Assembly: GCF_003634825.1 (NCBI RefSeq) | Contig: NZ_RBXD01000001.1 | Location: forward strand, 1,572,501 to 1,636,500 | From: Flavobacterium sp. 123 | GTDB taxonomy: Bacteria; Bacteroidota; Bacteroidia; Flavobacteriales; Flavobacteriaceae | Length of the DNA stretch: 64,000 nucleotides | Reading direction: 5' to 3' | Shown: positions 1-8,851 of the stretch, one piece after another | How positions within the stretch are numbered: the first letter of the stretch is position 1 | Layout: each line of letters starts with the position of its first letter | The notes under the pieces: generated by a model | Told to the model about the DNA's origin: nothing | Databases searched by the model: none | What the model saw: the letters and a program-made list of their open reading frames with translations, nothing else | Translations under genes and position numbers: made by a program

Positions 1-306
1 GATACCATTTAGTGCAACCGCTACAAAAATGAATGTTAGAGTATGGTCGCCAACTGCTGGAATTCCAGTTCGATTAAAAGTAGAGGATCACAATGACAAT
101 ACACATACAGTAGAAACAGAAGCTACAGTAACTACGGCTTCGGGATGGCAAACTTTAGAATTCAATTTTGCTAATCAAGCAGCAGGAACTGCGGCATTGA
201 ATTTAGCCTTTGTATATGATAAAGCTTCTATATTCTTCAACTTTGGAACAACCGGAGCAGTAGCTGGAGAAAAAACGTACTACTTTGATGATGTTGCTTT
301 TGGAGC
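1..306 (+). repeat. 306-bp direct repeat, copy 1 (CBM-like module)
   Basis: Bases 1-306 match 1027-1332 almost perfectly (offset 1026 bp, a multiple of three). Only scattered third-position changes are visible. The repeats lie in frame inside the adhesin gene, so recombination between them would remove or add whole protein modules. Confidence 0.9.
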
Positions 307-2977
307 AGCGGCGCCAACAACAAGTACATCCCCTACTTTACCAATGGATTTTGAATCATCAACAATTGCTTACTCATTTGTCGATTTTGATGGAGGTTTA
401 GCAACTAAAATTGTGAACCCCCATAACACTGGGATTAATACTAGTGCAACTGCAGCACAAATGGTAAAGGGCGCAGGACAACCTTGGGCAGGAAGCAAAA
501 TAGTACTGGCATCACCAGTAGATTTCACTACTAATAAATTATTCAAAATAAAAGTTTGGTCACCAGTAGCTGGTAAAAAACTATTATTAAAATTTGAAGG
601 AGCAGGAGCAGCATTCGAAAAAGAATCAACAGGAGTTACCGCTGCAAATGCATGGGAAGAATTGAGTTTTGATTTCACTGGAGTAGCAGGAGTAAACAAC
701 TTGAATGACAATATGGTTTTCATATTTGATTTAGGAACAGTAGGAGACGGAAGTTCTAATTCAACGTATTTATTTGATGACGTATCTCAAACTACTGTTT
801 CAGGCGGAACAGGAAGTACATTAACACAAATGAGTTTGCCAACCACTTTTGATGACGCTACGGTTGATTACGGACTAATTGGATTTGGAGGAGCGGAAGC
901 ATCGACAGTAGTAGTTGACCCAACGTTGTCCACAAACAAAGTAGTTAAGGTAATCAAATCAGCTGCAGCGGAACTTTGGGCAGGAACTACCGTTTCGGCC
1001 GCAGCAGGATTAGGATTTAGTAGTGCGATACCATTTAGTGCAACCGCTACAAAAATGAATGTTAGAGTATGGTCACCAACTGCTGGAATTCCAGTTCGAT
1101 TAAAAGTAGAGGATCACAATGACAATACACATACAGTAGAAACAGAAGCTACAGTAACTACGGCTTCGGGATGGCAAACTTTAGAATTCAATTTTGCTAA
1201 TCAAGCAGCAGGAACTGCGGCATTGAATTTAGCCTTTGTATATGATAAAGCGTCCATCTTCTTCAACTTCGGAACAACTGGAGCAGTAGCTGGAGAAAAA
1301 ACGTACTACTTTGATGATGTTGCTTTTGGAGCTACAACACCAGTTGTAACTGCTCCAATCACAGCTGCACCAACACCTCCAGCAAGAAATGTTGCTGATG
1401 TAAAATCAGTTTTCAGTGGTGCATATGCAGATATTGCTGGTACAAGTTGGAATGAAAACTGGGGGCAGTCTACTGTTTCGGAAGAAGTTTCGATTGTTGG
1501 CGATGCTACAAAAAAATTATCAAATCTTAATTACCAAGGCGTTGTTCCAACAACAGGAATTGATGCAACAGGAATGACGCAATTGCATTTGGATATTTGG
1601 ACACCAGATTGTACTGCTTTTGATGTTTATTTGATTAATCCAGGACCAGTAGAACAAAAAGTTACATTGACACCTACCTTATCAGGTTGGAATAGTTTTG
1701 ACATCAACTTGTCGGATTATACAACTATAGCATTGAATAATGTATTCCAATTCAAGTTTGTATCACCAAATGAAAACAGTACAGTTTATCTTGATAACAT
1801 GTATTTCTATAAAGCAGCCACAACACCAGTTGTAACTGCTCCAATCACAGCTGCACCAACACCTCCAGCAAGAAATGTTGCTGATGTAAAATCAGTTTTC
1901 AGTGGTGCATATGCAGATATTGCTGGTACAAGTTGGAATGAAAACTGGGGACAGTCTACTGTTTCGGAAGAAGTTTCGATTGTTGGCGATGCTACCAAAA
2001 AATTGTCAAATCTTAATTACCAAGGTGTTGTTCCAACAACAGGAATTGATGCAACAGGAATGACGCAATTGCATTTGGATATTTGGACACCAGATTGTAC
2101 TGCTTTTGACGTTTATTTGATTAATCCAGGACCAGTTGAACAAAAAGTTACATTGACGCCTACATTGTCAGGCTGGAATAGTTTTGACATCAACTTATCA
2201 GATTATACAACTATAGCATTGAATAATGTATTCCAATTCAAGTTTGTATCACCAAATGAAAACAGTACAGTTTATCTTGATAACATGTATTTCTATAAAG
2301 AAGCAGGAGTAGAACCGATAACGGGGATTCCAACGAATTTGAACTATGGAGGTAATTTGCGATTCGAAATAAATAAAGATGTATTTTCAGTAACACCAAC
2401 AGTCACGGCTGATCCTTTCCCAACGTTTAGCATCACTCCAGAATTGCCTAAAGGAATGAGCTTTGATACAGTTTCGGGTTCAATTGTTGGAAAACCAACA
2501 GAAGAGAATGCGCCAGTTAGTTACACGGTGACGGCAACTAATTCTGTAGGGTCACAACAGTTGACTTTTACAATTGAAATTTTCAATGATGATCATGATT
2601 TTGATGGTATAAATGATGATATTGATAACTGCTCAGAATTCTACAATCCAAACCAAGAAGATTTAAATAATGATGGAGTAGGAGATATTTGTATTGAAGA
2701 AGAGCAAGTTAAAGTTGCACAAGGATTCTCTCCAAACGGCGATGGTAAAAATGATGTATGGATTATTAAAAATGTAGAAAATCATCCAAACACTCAAGTG
2801 ACCGTTTTTAATAAAACAGGAGCGGAAGTATTTTCATCAAGAGACTACAAAAACCTTTGGGACGGATCTTATAAAAACACCGGAAAAATTGTTGCTGCAG
2901 GGTCTTATTTTTATCAAGTAGATTTAGGCGGGGATGGTTCGGTTGATTTGCAAGGTTGGATTTATATCGCTAATTAA
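2..2977 (+). CDS. T9SS-exported repeat adhesin, 3' part (5' end outside window)
   Basis: The reading frame is open from base 2 and the first 306 bases are a copy of 1027-1332, so the gene starts upstream of the window and the ATG at 29 is internal. Visible order: CBM-like beta-sandwich modules (2-~310, ~310-~820, ~820-1332), a near-identical pair of 162-residue modules (1334-1819 and 1820-~2299), a putative Ig domain (~2310-2585), Asp-rich type 3 thrombospondin calcium-binding repeats (~2590-2690), and a CHU/gliding-type C-terminal domain (~2710-2977) with the SPNGDGKNDVW and NLWDGSY motifs. In Bacteroidota this C-terminus directs type IX secretion and surface attachment. An SprF-like partner gene follows after 18 bp. 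The modules resemble carbohydrate-binding domains, so binding to a polysaccharide is plausible, but no ligand can be read from the sequence. Confidence 0.85.
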   Translation: MPFSATATKMNVRVWSPTAGIPVRLKVEDHNDNTHTVETEATVTTASGWQTLEFNFANQAAGTAALNLAFVYDKASIFFNFGTTGAVAGEKTYYFDDVAFGAAAPTTSTSPTLPMDFESSTIAYSFVDFDGGLATKIVNPHNTGINTSATAAQMVKGAGQPWAGSKIVLASPVDFTTNKLFKIKVWSPVAGKKLLLKFEGAGAAFEKESTGVTAANAWEELSFDFTGVAGVNNLNDNMVFIFDLGTVGDGSSNSTYLFDDVSQTTVSGGTGSTLTQMSLPTTFDDATVDYGLIGFGGAEASTVVVDPTLSTNKVVKVIKSAAAELWAGTTVSAAAGLGFSSAIPFSATATKMNVRVWSPTAGIPVRLKVEDHNDNTHTVETEATVTTASGWQTLEFNFANQAAGTAALNLAFVYDKASIFFNFGTTGAVAGEKTYYFDDVAFGATTPVVTAPITAAPTPPARNVADVKSVFSGAYADIAGTSWNENWGQSTVSEEVSIVGDATKKLSNLNYQGVVPTTGIDATGMTQLHLDIWTPDCTAFDVYLINPGPVEQKVTLTPTLSGWNSFDINLSDYTTIALNNVFQFKFVSPNENSTVYLDNMYFYKAATTPVVTAPITAAPTPPARNVADVKSVFSGAYADIAGTSWNENWGQSTVSEEVSIVGDATKKLSNLNYQGVVPTTGIDATGMTQLHLDIWTPDCTAFDVYLINPGPVEQKVTLTPTLSGWNSFDINLSDYTTIALNNVFQFKFVSPNENSTVYLDNMYFYKEAGVEPITGIPTNLNYGGNLRFEINKDVFSVTPTVTADPFPTFSITPELPKGMSFDTVSGSIVGKPTEENAPVSYTVTATNSVGSQQLTFTIEIFNDDHDFDGINDDIDNCSEFYNPNQEDLNNDGVGDICIEEEQVKVAQGFSPNGDGKNDVWIIKNVENHPNTQVTVFNKTGAEVFSSRDYKNLWDGSYKNTGKIVAAGSYFYQVDLGGDGSVDLQGWIYIAN
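1027..1332 (+). repeat. 306-bp direct repeat, copy 2 (CBM-like module)
   Basis: Second copy of 1-306; identity ends where copy 1 continues with an Ala codon run and copy 2 with a Thr-Thr-Pro linker. It marks a complete module beginning near 820. Confidence 0.9.
1334..2299 (+). repeat. Tandem duplication, two 486-bp units (1334-1819, 1820-2299)
   Basis: Two adjacent copies of a 162-codon unit, each opening with a Pro/Thr/Ala-rich linker followed by a beta-sandwich-like module ending in YLDNMYFYK. The encoded proteins are essentially identical and the DNA differs only at scattered, mostly synonymous positions, which points to a recent duplication or continuing gene conversion. Confidence 0.9.
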
Positions 2978-2995
2978 TTTTTAAAATATCATATC

Positions 2996-3883
2996 ATGAA
3001 AAATATATTCTATCTGCTGACGGCAGTAATACTTCTGTTTAGTAGTTCACTTTTAGCACAACAGGCCAATAACTTTGCTTTCTATAAAAATCAAATGAAT
3101 GTTATCAATCCCGCTTATGCTGGGATTGATAATAAAACTCTAATTACAGGATCAATACGATCACAATGGACAGGAGTTAAAGAAGCGCCAAGAACACAAG
3201 CCGTTTCTTTTGGAACGTCTATTGGTAAAAATTTAGGTTTTGGAATTTCTGTAATGAATGAAGAAACGTTTATTGAAAAACTAACCTCAGTTGGAATTGA
3301 TTTATCTTATTTAGTAAAACTGAGTGAAGCAACTGATTTGTATTTAGGAATCAAAGCTGGAGGAAATTCTTTTAATGTTAATTCATCAGGATTAGAATTG
3401 TATTCTGTTGATGTAGATCCAGCATTTGCTTCAATCAATAGTTTTAGTCCTAATGTGGGTGTTGGAGCGGTTTTGAAAGGTGAAAAATATTTCCTGTCTC
3501 TTTCTGTTCCCAAATTAATTTCATTTAAAGATGTTAAAAACAGCGATGGTTACGCTATGGTTAGTACTAATAGATCGCAGCTTTATGCAAGTGGAGGCTA
3601 TGATTTTAACTTAAATCCTTCAGGGACATTAATTTTGAAACCTTCTTTTATGGCAAGATATACTTCGGCTGCGCCTATTTCTGTTGATTTGAGTACGATG
3701 TTAATGATAAATAATAATTTTGAAGTAGGCGGTATGTATAGAACGGATCAAGCTGTTGCAGCAATGGCAAGCATTACTTTAAGTAAAAAACTTGTAGTAG
3801 GATTTGCCTATGAAGTTAGTTCAAGAGCTGAATTAGCAACTGCTAAAAGCACGAATGAAATAGTAGTTCAATTTAAATTTTAA
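2996..3883 (+). CDS. PorP/SprF family type IX secretion outer-membrane protein
   Basis: 295 residues with an N-terminal signal peptide ending near the LLAQQ sequence, then an early NPAYAG motif and alternating beta strands, all hallmarks of the PorP/SprF family. In Flavobacterium johnsoniae SprF is needed to secrete the adhesin SprB, and related proteins are encoded next to adhesins with CHU-type C-termini. This gene starts 18 bp after such an adhesin and is probably co-transcribed with it. It is much closer in sequence to the protein at 43742-44632 than to the one at 56848-57762; both partners of the closer pair serve adhesins with near-identical C-terminal domains. The ATG at 2996 gives a well-formed signal peptide. 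Confidence 0.9.
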   Translation: MKNIFYLLTAVILLFSSSLLAQQANNFAFYKNQMNVINPAYAGIDNKTLITGSIRSQWTGVKEAPRTQAVSFGTSIGKNLGFGISVMNEETFIEKLTSVGIDLSYLVKLSEATDLYLGIKAGGNSFNVNSSGLELYSVDVDPAFASINSFSPNVGVGAVLKGEKYFLSLSVPKLISFKDVKNSDGYAMVSTNRSQLYASGGYDFNLNPSGTLILKPSFMARYTSAAPISVDLSTMLMINNNFEVGGMYRTDQAVAAMASITLSKKLVVGFAYEVSSRAELATAKSTNEIVVQFKF

Positions 3884-3918
3884 TTTTTGTAGTAAATAAT
3901 AATTTGAGTTTTGTTTCT

Positions 3919-3957
3919 GAAGCCGTTTAAATTTATTTTGAACGGCTTCTTTTTTAT
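3919..3957 (+). terminator. Rho-independent terminator after adhesin/sprF-like operon
   Basis: Inverted repeat with a 9-bp stem (3919-3927 pairing with 3941-3949, GAAGCCGTT/AACGGCTTC) followed by a T-run. It lies 36 bp after the sprF-like stop codon. The T-run reaches into the stop codon of the convergent protease gene. Confidence 0.8.
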
Positions 3958-4394
3958 TTCAATAAATATAAATAGCGGTTGTAGTAATCCACAATAGCTT
4001 TGCCTTTTGTCAAAATATCGGCGCCAATAATACCGTGAACGGGTTTTGATTTGTGCTCAATTAATGCTTCATTAACATGAGTTAAATCAAAAATCACAAT
4101 ATCAAAATTGTTGTTTTTCCAAGTGCCCAATTGAAGTTCGTTTTTTGTTGCTATTTGAGTCAACATTCCCGTTGCTCCAGCTCCAGAAGCTTTTGTTTTT
4201 GAATTTTTTGCTTCCAATAAAAACAAAGCAATACTTTCAAAACCAACACAACTGCTCGAAGCACCTGTGTCCAGAATAAAATTTCCTTTTACACCATTTA
4301 TTTTTGCTTTTATAAGCAAATGCTGTGTTTTAGTAATTTTAAATTTAATTTTTTTGTAATTCTCTTTTTGGAGAATATGCTGAAGGTCTTTCAT
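3954..4394 (-). CDS. Retropepsin-like aspartic protease family protein
   Basis: 146 residues with the clan AA active-site signature: LDTGASSS with Asp42, a hydrophobic flap-like middle part, and a C-terminal HGIIGADIL segment matching the conserved hydrophobic-hydrophobic-Gly motif that follows the active site in retropepsins. The length is that of a single retropepsin-like domain, which would act as a homodimer. No signal peptide or membrane segment is visible, so it is probably cytoplasmic. The gene stands alone and convergent to the adhesin operon. Substrate unknown. Confidence 0.8.
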   Translation of the reverse strand: MKDLQHILQKENYKKIKFKITKTQHLLIKAKINGVKGNFILDTGASSSCVGFESIALFLLEAKNSKTKASGAGATGMLTQIATKNELQLGTWKNNNFDIVIFDLTHVNEALIEHKSKPVHGIIGADILTKGKAIVDYYNRYLYLLK

Positions 4395-4414
4395 TTATTC
4401 GATAGCAATTTTAA

Positions 4415-4422
4415 CAAATATA
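4415..4422 (-). promoter_or_regulatory. Candidate -7 element for the aspartic protease gene
   Basis: The minus strand reads TATATTTG, matching the Bacteroidota -7 consensus TAnnTTTG, about 20 bp upstream of the ATG at 4394. I do not see a convincing -33 TTG at the usual spacing. Confidence 0.45.
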
Positions 4423-4495
4423 CATGGAGTTTTTTAGTTTGTAAATAACTTCAGCAATCTTTACGGAACTATTTTTACAACTAGTTTTATTCCTG

Positions 4496-4503
4496 TAAAT
4501 TTG
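4496..4503 (+). promoter_or_regulatory. Candidate -7 element for tatD-like gene
   Basis: TAAATTTG fits TAnnTTTG. It would place the transcript start about 12 bases before the TTG codon at 4522, which supports that codon as the true start. The -33 element is not obvious. Confidence 0.5.
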
Positions 4504-4521
4504 TGCTCTTAAATTATACTC

Positions 4522-5301
4522 TTGAAAACAAAAACAATACTTACAGATACCCATACTCATTTATATTCAGAGGAATTTGATCAGGATAGAAACGAAATGA
4601 TACAGCGTGCTATTGATGCTGGAGTTTCACGTTTTTTTATTCCTGCTATCGATTCAACTTGCACAGAATCCATGTATGATTTAGAAAAAAAACATCCTGA
4701 AAATGTGTTCCTAATGATGGGTTTGCACCCTAATTATGTAAAAGATAATTATGAAGAGGAATTGGAGCATGTAGCAAATGAATTGGCTAAAAGAAAATTC
4801 TATGCGGTAGGAGAAATCGGGATTGATTTATATTGGGACAAAACCCATTTGCCCCAACAACAAATTGCATTTAGACAACAAATTCAACTCGCTAAGCAAT
4901 ACAAATTGCCCATTGTGATTCATTGTCGAGAAGCTTTTGATGAGATATTTGAGATTTTAGAAGAAGAAAAATCAGAAGATTTGTTTGGAATTTTTCATTG
5001 TTTCTCAGGAACCTATGAACAAGCTTTACAAGCAATATCGTATAATATGAAATTAGGAATTGGCGGAGTTGTTACTTTCAAAAATGGTAAAATCGACCAA
5101 TTTCTTAATCAAATAGATTTGAAACATATTGTTTTAGAAACGGATTCCCCTTACTTAGCACCAATCCCTTTTAGAGGCAAAAGAAATGAAAGTAGTTACT
5201 TGATAAATGTTGCGGCAAAGTTAGCTCAGATTTATAATCTTTCAGAGGAAGAAATTGCTTCAATAACAACTGAAAATTCTAAAGTTATATTCGGGATTTA
5301 A
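4522..5301 (+). CDS. TatD family metal-dependent hydrolase (DNase)
   Basis: 259 residues, the usual TatD length. Metal-binding signatures are present in order: DTHTHL near the N-terminus (His11, His13), GEIGID, VIHCREA, HCFSG and the late ETDSPYLAP. TatD proteins are TIM-barrel phosphodiesterases that act as 3'-5' exonucleases on DNA and RNA, thought to work in DNA repair or turnover in the cytoplasm. The start is a TTG at 4522: no in-frame ATG lies upstream or close downstream, and the conserved DTHTH follows directly. The gene is separated by 65 bp from the acyltransferase gene downstream. Confidence 0.9.
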   Translation: MKTKTILTDTHTHLYSEEFDQDRNEMIQRAIDAGVSRFFIPAIDSTCTESMYDLEKKHPENVFLMMGLHPNYVKDNYEEELEHVANELAKRKFYAVGEIGIDLYWDKTHLPQQQIAFRQQIQLAKQYKLPIVIHCREAFDEIFEILEEEKSEDLFGIFHCFSGTYEQALQAISYNMKLGIGGVVTFKNGKIDQFLNQIDLKHIVLETDSPYLAPIPFRGKRNESSYLINVAAKLAQIYNLSEEEIASITTENSKVIFGI

Positions 5302-5366
5302 ACTAGAATTTACGATAAATTAATTTTTTTTTTGTTCTTTTGTTACCAATAAAATTGAAAATCAAA

Positions 5367-6503
5367 ATGCAGAAATTTGACGCTATTCGACCATTTTACG
5401 ATACTGAAGTAAACGAAGCACTTCAAAATGTTATCCATCATCCAATGATGAAAGCATTAATGAATTTTACTTTTCCAGAATTAGAAGATGATGTTTGGAA
5501 AGAACAACTAAAGAAAACGCATTCTATTAGAGATTTTCAATGTAATTTTATTTATCAATCTGTTCAAAAGATACTCGAAAAAAGTTCAGAAGGATTGACT
5601 ACTTCAGGTTTCGAAAACCTAGAAAAAAACACTTCTTATTTGTTTATTTCTAACCATAGAGATATTCTTTTAGATACAACTTTATTGAATGCTTCCTTGT
5701 TTGAGCATGGTTTTGTAATGACCGCTTCGGCTATTGGAGATAATTTAGTTAAAAAAGCATTTTTGAGCACCTTAGCTAAATTGAATAGAAATTTCTTGGT
5801 TTTGAGAGGATTAACGCCAAGAGAGATGTTGCAAAGTTCTAAATTATTGTCAGAATATATCGGACAGTTATTGTTGCACGAAAATCGTTCGGTTTGGATT
5901 GCTCAACGCGAAGGAAGAACTAAAGACGGAAATGACGAGACAAATCCAGGGGTGTTAAAAATGATTGGAATGGGATCTGACGAAGCTAATTTGATGGATT
6001 ATTTCAAGAAAATCAAAATTGTTCCCGTTTCTATTTCTTATGAATATGATCCTACTGATGTTTTGAAAATGCCTCAGTTAATGGCTGAAGCAAATAATGA
6101 AATTTACATCAAGGAAAAAAATGAAGACTTCATGACTATCCTTAGTGGCGTTATGGGACAAAAGAAAAGAATCCATATTCATGTTGACAAAGTTTTAGAT
6201 GCTGAAATTGATACAATTGTTGCTGAAAATGATAATTCTAACAAACAGGTTCAGGCTTTAGCACAAGTTATTGATGATGCAATATTGAGCAATTACAAGC
6301 TTTGGCCAACAAATTATATTGCATACGATATTGTAAATAAAACAAACACCTACTCGCATTTATATACTGAAAACGAAAAATCACTTTTTGAACGCCGACT
6401 TGAAATGCGAATAGATCATGACAATCCAGTTGCTTTGGAAGGATTTTTGGCGATGTATGCAAATCCAGTTGTCAATAAATTAAAATATACTCATGCCCTC
6501 TAA
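5367..6503 (+). CDS. Lysophospholipid (1-acylglycerol-3-phosphate) acyltransferase family protein
   Basis: About 378 residues from the ATG at 5367; an in-frame TTG at 5340 would add nine residues but gives a poor N-terminus. The PlsC-like core shows SNHRDILLD (acyltransferase motif I) and an AQREGRTKDG segment resembling the EGTR motif that binds the glycerol phosphate head group. The protein is longer than typical PlsC and belongs to a group common in Bacteroidota whose exact substrate is not settled. No clear transmembrane segment is visible. Its last codons overlap the asparaginase start by 11 bp, so the two genes are probably translationally coupled. Confidence 0.75.
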   Translation: MQKFDAIRPFYDTEVNEALQNVIHHPMMKALMNFTFPELEDDVWKEQLKKTHSIRDFQCNFIYQSVQKILEKSSEGLTTSGFENLEKNTSYLFISNHRDILLDTTLLNASLFEHGFVMTASAIGDNLVKKAFLSTLAKLNRNFLVLRGLTPREMLQSSKLLSEYIGQLLLHENRSVWIAQREGRTKDGNDETNPGVLKMIGMGSDEANLMDYFKKIKIVPVSISYEYDPTDVLKMPQLMAEANNEIYIKEKNEDFMTILSGVMGQKKRIHIHVDKVLDAEIDTIVAENDNSNKQVQALAQVIDDAILSNYKLWPTNYIAYDIVNKTNTYSHLYTENEKSLFERRLEMRIDHDNPVALEGFLAMYANPVVNKLKYTHAL

Positions 6504-7521
6504 ATCCAAAATTCTTTTGATTTATACCGGTGGTACCATTGGTATGAAAAAAGATTTTCAAACAGGTGCGCTTAAGGCATTCAATTTTAGTAAACTGCTT
6601 CAAAGAGTCCCAGAATTGAAATTGTTAGATTGTGAAATTGAAACAATTTCTTTTGATAATCCCATAGATTCCTCCAATATGGATCCTGAAAACTGGGTTC
6701 AAATTGCAACTATTATTGAAGATAATTATGAATCATTTGATGGATTTGTAGTTCTTCATGGCTCAGATACAATGTCATATTCTGCTTCTGCTTTGAGTTT
6801 TATGCTTGAAAACGTATCGAAACCAGTTATTTTTACTGGCTCACAATTGCCTATTGGTGATTTACGCACCGATGCAAAAGAGAATTTAATTACCGCTATT
6901 CAAATTGCTTCTTTACGTGAAAACGGAAAACCAGTTATCAGTGAGGTTTGCCTTTATTTTGAATATAAATTATACAGAGGAAATAGAACAACCAAAATAA
7001 ATGCAGAGCATTTTAATGCTTTTGGTTCGCCCAATTATCCGTTTTTGATTGAATCCGGAGTCCATTTAAAAGTGAATTTAGAGTTGCGATTACCTCTTAT
7101 AAGCAACATGAATTTGAAAGTTCACAAGAATTTTGATACCAATGTGGTTATTGTAAAAATGTTTCCTGGGATAAGCGAAACGGTTTTATCAGCGATTATC
7201 GCCATTCCAAATCTTAAAGGAATTGTTTTAGAAACCTATGGTGCTGGAAATGCACCAACAGAAGATTGGTTTTTAGATCTTTTGAGTGAAGCTGTGAAGA
7301 AAGGGTTGTATATTGTCAACGTAACGCAATGCTCAGGCGGAAGCGTACATATGGGGCAATATGAAACAAGCACAGGTTTGAAAAAAATTGGTGTAATTTC
7401 TGGAAAAGATATTACTACAGAAGCGGCAATCACAAAACTAATGTATTTATTAGCACAGAATATTGATCCAGCCGAGTTTAAAACTATCTTTGAAACTTCC
7501 TTACGAGGGGAAATAGTATAA
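6493..7521 (+). CDS. ansA: Type I (cytoplasmic) L-asparaginase
   Basis: 342 residues. The first active-site Thr lies in IYTGGTIGM, and the second catalytic motif is in VLHGSDTMSYSA, with the Asp-Thr pair. The enzyme hydrolyses asparagine to aspartate and ammonia. There is no signal peptide, which fits the cytoplasmic type I enzyme. The start ATG at 6493 lies inside the end of the acyltransferase gene. The reading frame is intact and of standard length. Confidence 0.9.
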   Translation: MPSKSKILLIYTGGTIGMKKDFQTGALKAFNFSKLLQRVPELKLLDCEIETISFDNPIDSSNMDPENWVQIATIIEDNYESFDGFVVLHGSDTMSYSASALSFMLENVSKPVIFTGSQLPIGDLRTDAKENLITAIQIASLRENGKPVISEVCLYFEYKLYRGNRTTKINAEHFNAFGSPNYPFLIESGVHLKVNLELRLPLISNMNLKVHKNFDTNVVIVKMFPGISETVLSAIIAIPNLKGIVLETYGAGNAPTEDWFLDLLSEAVKKGLYIVNVTQCSGGSVHMGQYETSTGLKKIGVISGKDITTEAAITKLMYLLAQNIDPAEFKTIFETSLRGEIV

Positions 7522-7585
7522 TAATTAGATTTTACTTTCTTAGCTCGGTTTTTTTTAAGTTATTTGCAGACCAAAATAGAAAACT

Positions 7586-7670
7586 AGAGAGGTGGCCGAG
7601 TGGCTGAAGGCGCACGCTTGGAAAGCGTGTTTATGGCAACATAACGTGGGTTCGAATCCCATCCTCTCTG
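7586..7670 (+). tRNA. tRNA-Ser (GGA anticodon)
   Basis: The cloverleaf can be drawn in full: acceptor AGAGAGG (7586-7592) pairs with CCTCTCT (7663-7669), with discriminator G at 7670. The anticodon stem CACGC/GCGTG encloses the loop TTGGAAA, giving anticodon GGA. There is a long variable arm, as expected for serine, and a TTCGAAT T-loop. CCA is not encoded. Confidence 0.96.
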
Positions 7671-7683
7671 CTAAAACTTATTC

Positions 7684-7720
7684 AAAACCCATAAAGCATT
7701 TGTTTTTATGGGTTTTTTAT
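7684..7720 (+). terminator. Terminator after tRNA-Ser
   Basis: A perfect 12-bp inverted repeat (7684-7695 with 7705-7716, AAAACCCATAAA and its complement) followed by T-rich sequence. It sits between the tRNA and the convergent aminotransferase gene and may serve both directions. Confidence 0.85.
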
Positions 7721-8851
7721 TTAATTTTTGAAAAAATCTTGAATGCTAGAGGTAATATACCTAATTTCATCAGGAATTAGTTCACTATGAAGCGGCAGTC
7801 GCAATAATCTTTGAGAAATATCTTCGGTATTGTTTGATCCAAAATACCTTCCTGTTTTTAGTCCCATATTTGTTTTATGTAAAGGGATGTAATGAAATAA
7901 TGCTTCTATATTTTTTTTATTCAAATAAATAATTAATTCTTCTCTTTCCTTTTTTGAGTTTAAAATGATGTAAAATTCATGAATGTTTGTAGAGACTAAA
8001 ATTTCAGGTATAAGCCTTAATTTATTCGATTCTTCTAATTGTTTTAACTCAGCATAATATAAAGAAGATAAATTAATTCTAAGTTTTAGAATGTCTTCGG
8101 ACTGGCATAACTGTTCATTTAAAAAAGCTGCATTCAATTCGTTCATTTGATATTTAGACCCAATGTCTACCCATTCATAATAAGGTATTTCTCCTTTTTG
8201 GAACGCATTTCGATTAGTTCCTATATGATAAATAGTGTACGCTCTTTCTTCGAAATTTTTATTGTTGACTATTAAAAGCCCCCCTTGGATTGCAGTAATA
8301 TGTTTGGTGACATCAAAACTAATTACGCCAAAATCTCCGATACTGCCTAAAGGTTCTTCCATGTGATAGCTACCAAAACCAACAGCAGCATCTTCAATTA
8401 AAATTAAATTATATTTTTCACAAATATTTTTTAAAGCAGTCATATTGCAAGAATGACCAGCATAATGCATAGCAATAATTGCTCTCGTTTTTGGAGTTAT
8501 TGCTTGTTCAATTAGAGTTTCATCAATATTTAGTGTATTAGGATTGATATCAATAAAAACAGGAACTCCTCCTTTACTTACAAAAGCATTTGCAGTTGAA
8601 ACAAATGTAAATGAAGGCATTATGATTTCATCACCAGATTGAATATTAATTAACGAAGCAATCATTTCTAAGGCACCTGTTGCAGAGTGTGTTAAGAATA
8701 ATTCTGATTTTGGATAAATATTTTTAAGTTTGTCTAAGCAAAGAGTTGAAAAATGTTTTTTTCTAATTAATTCATAATCTGAAAATAGTAGTTCTAAATT
8801 TTTTGTATAATTGCATGACTTTCGGGTATTATTAAATAAAATTTTTTTCAT
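7721..8851 (-). CDS. DegT/DnrJ/EryC1/StrS aminotransferase, WecE-like
   Basis: 376 residues, about the length of E. coli WecE (dTDP-4-amino-4,6-dideoxygalactose transaminase). The PLP enzyme fold is marked by SATGALEM, EDAAVGFGS (the Asp that contacts the PLP nitrogen) and SFDVTKH with the Schiff-base lysine Lys183; the typical family sequence there is SFHxTKN, so this one is slightly unusual. It most likely aminates a 4-keto-6-deoxy nucleotide sugar. A PseH/WecD-like acetyltransferase at 9758-10279 could acetylate the product. No dTDP-glucose synthesis genes are in the window, so the substrate must come from elsewhere. The ATG overlaps the start codon of the divergent gene by one base. Confidence 0.85.
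   Translation of the reverse strand: MKKILFNNTRKSCNYTKNLELLFSDYELIRKKHFSTLCLDKLKNIYPKSELFLTHSATGALEMIASLINIQSGDEIIMPSFTFVSTANAFVSKGGVPVFIDINPNTLNIDETLIEQAITPKTRAIIAMHYAGHSCNMTALKNICEKYNLILIEDAAVGFGSYHMEEPLGSIGDFGVISFDVTKHITAIQGGLLIVNNKNFEERAYTIYHIGTNRNAFQKGEIPYYEWVDIGSKYQMNELNAAFLNEQLCQSEDILKLRINLSSLYYAELKQLEESNKLRLIPEILVSTNIHEFYIILNSKKEREELIIYLNKKNIEALFHYIPLHKTNMGLKTGRYFGSNNTEDISQRLLRLPLHSELIPDEIRYITSSIQDFFKN

Noticed and set aside
29..31. ATG at 29 as the start of the first adhesin
   Set aside because: The frame is open upstream to the window edge and the preceding bases copy an internal part of the same gene, so this Met is internal.
5340..5366. TTG at 5340 as the acyltransferase start
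   Set aside because: The extra nine residues are poorly fitting and an ATG follows in frame at 5367.
7592..7780. A 62-codon plus-strand frame beginning in the tRNA
   Set aside because: It runs through the tRNA-Ser and its terminator; the RNA structure explains the sequence.
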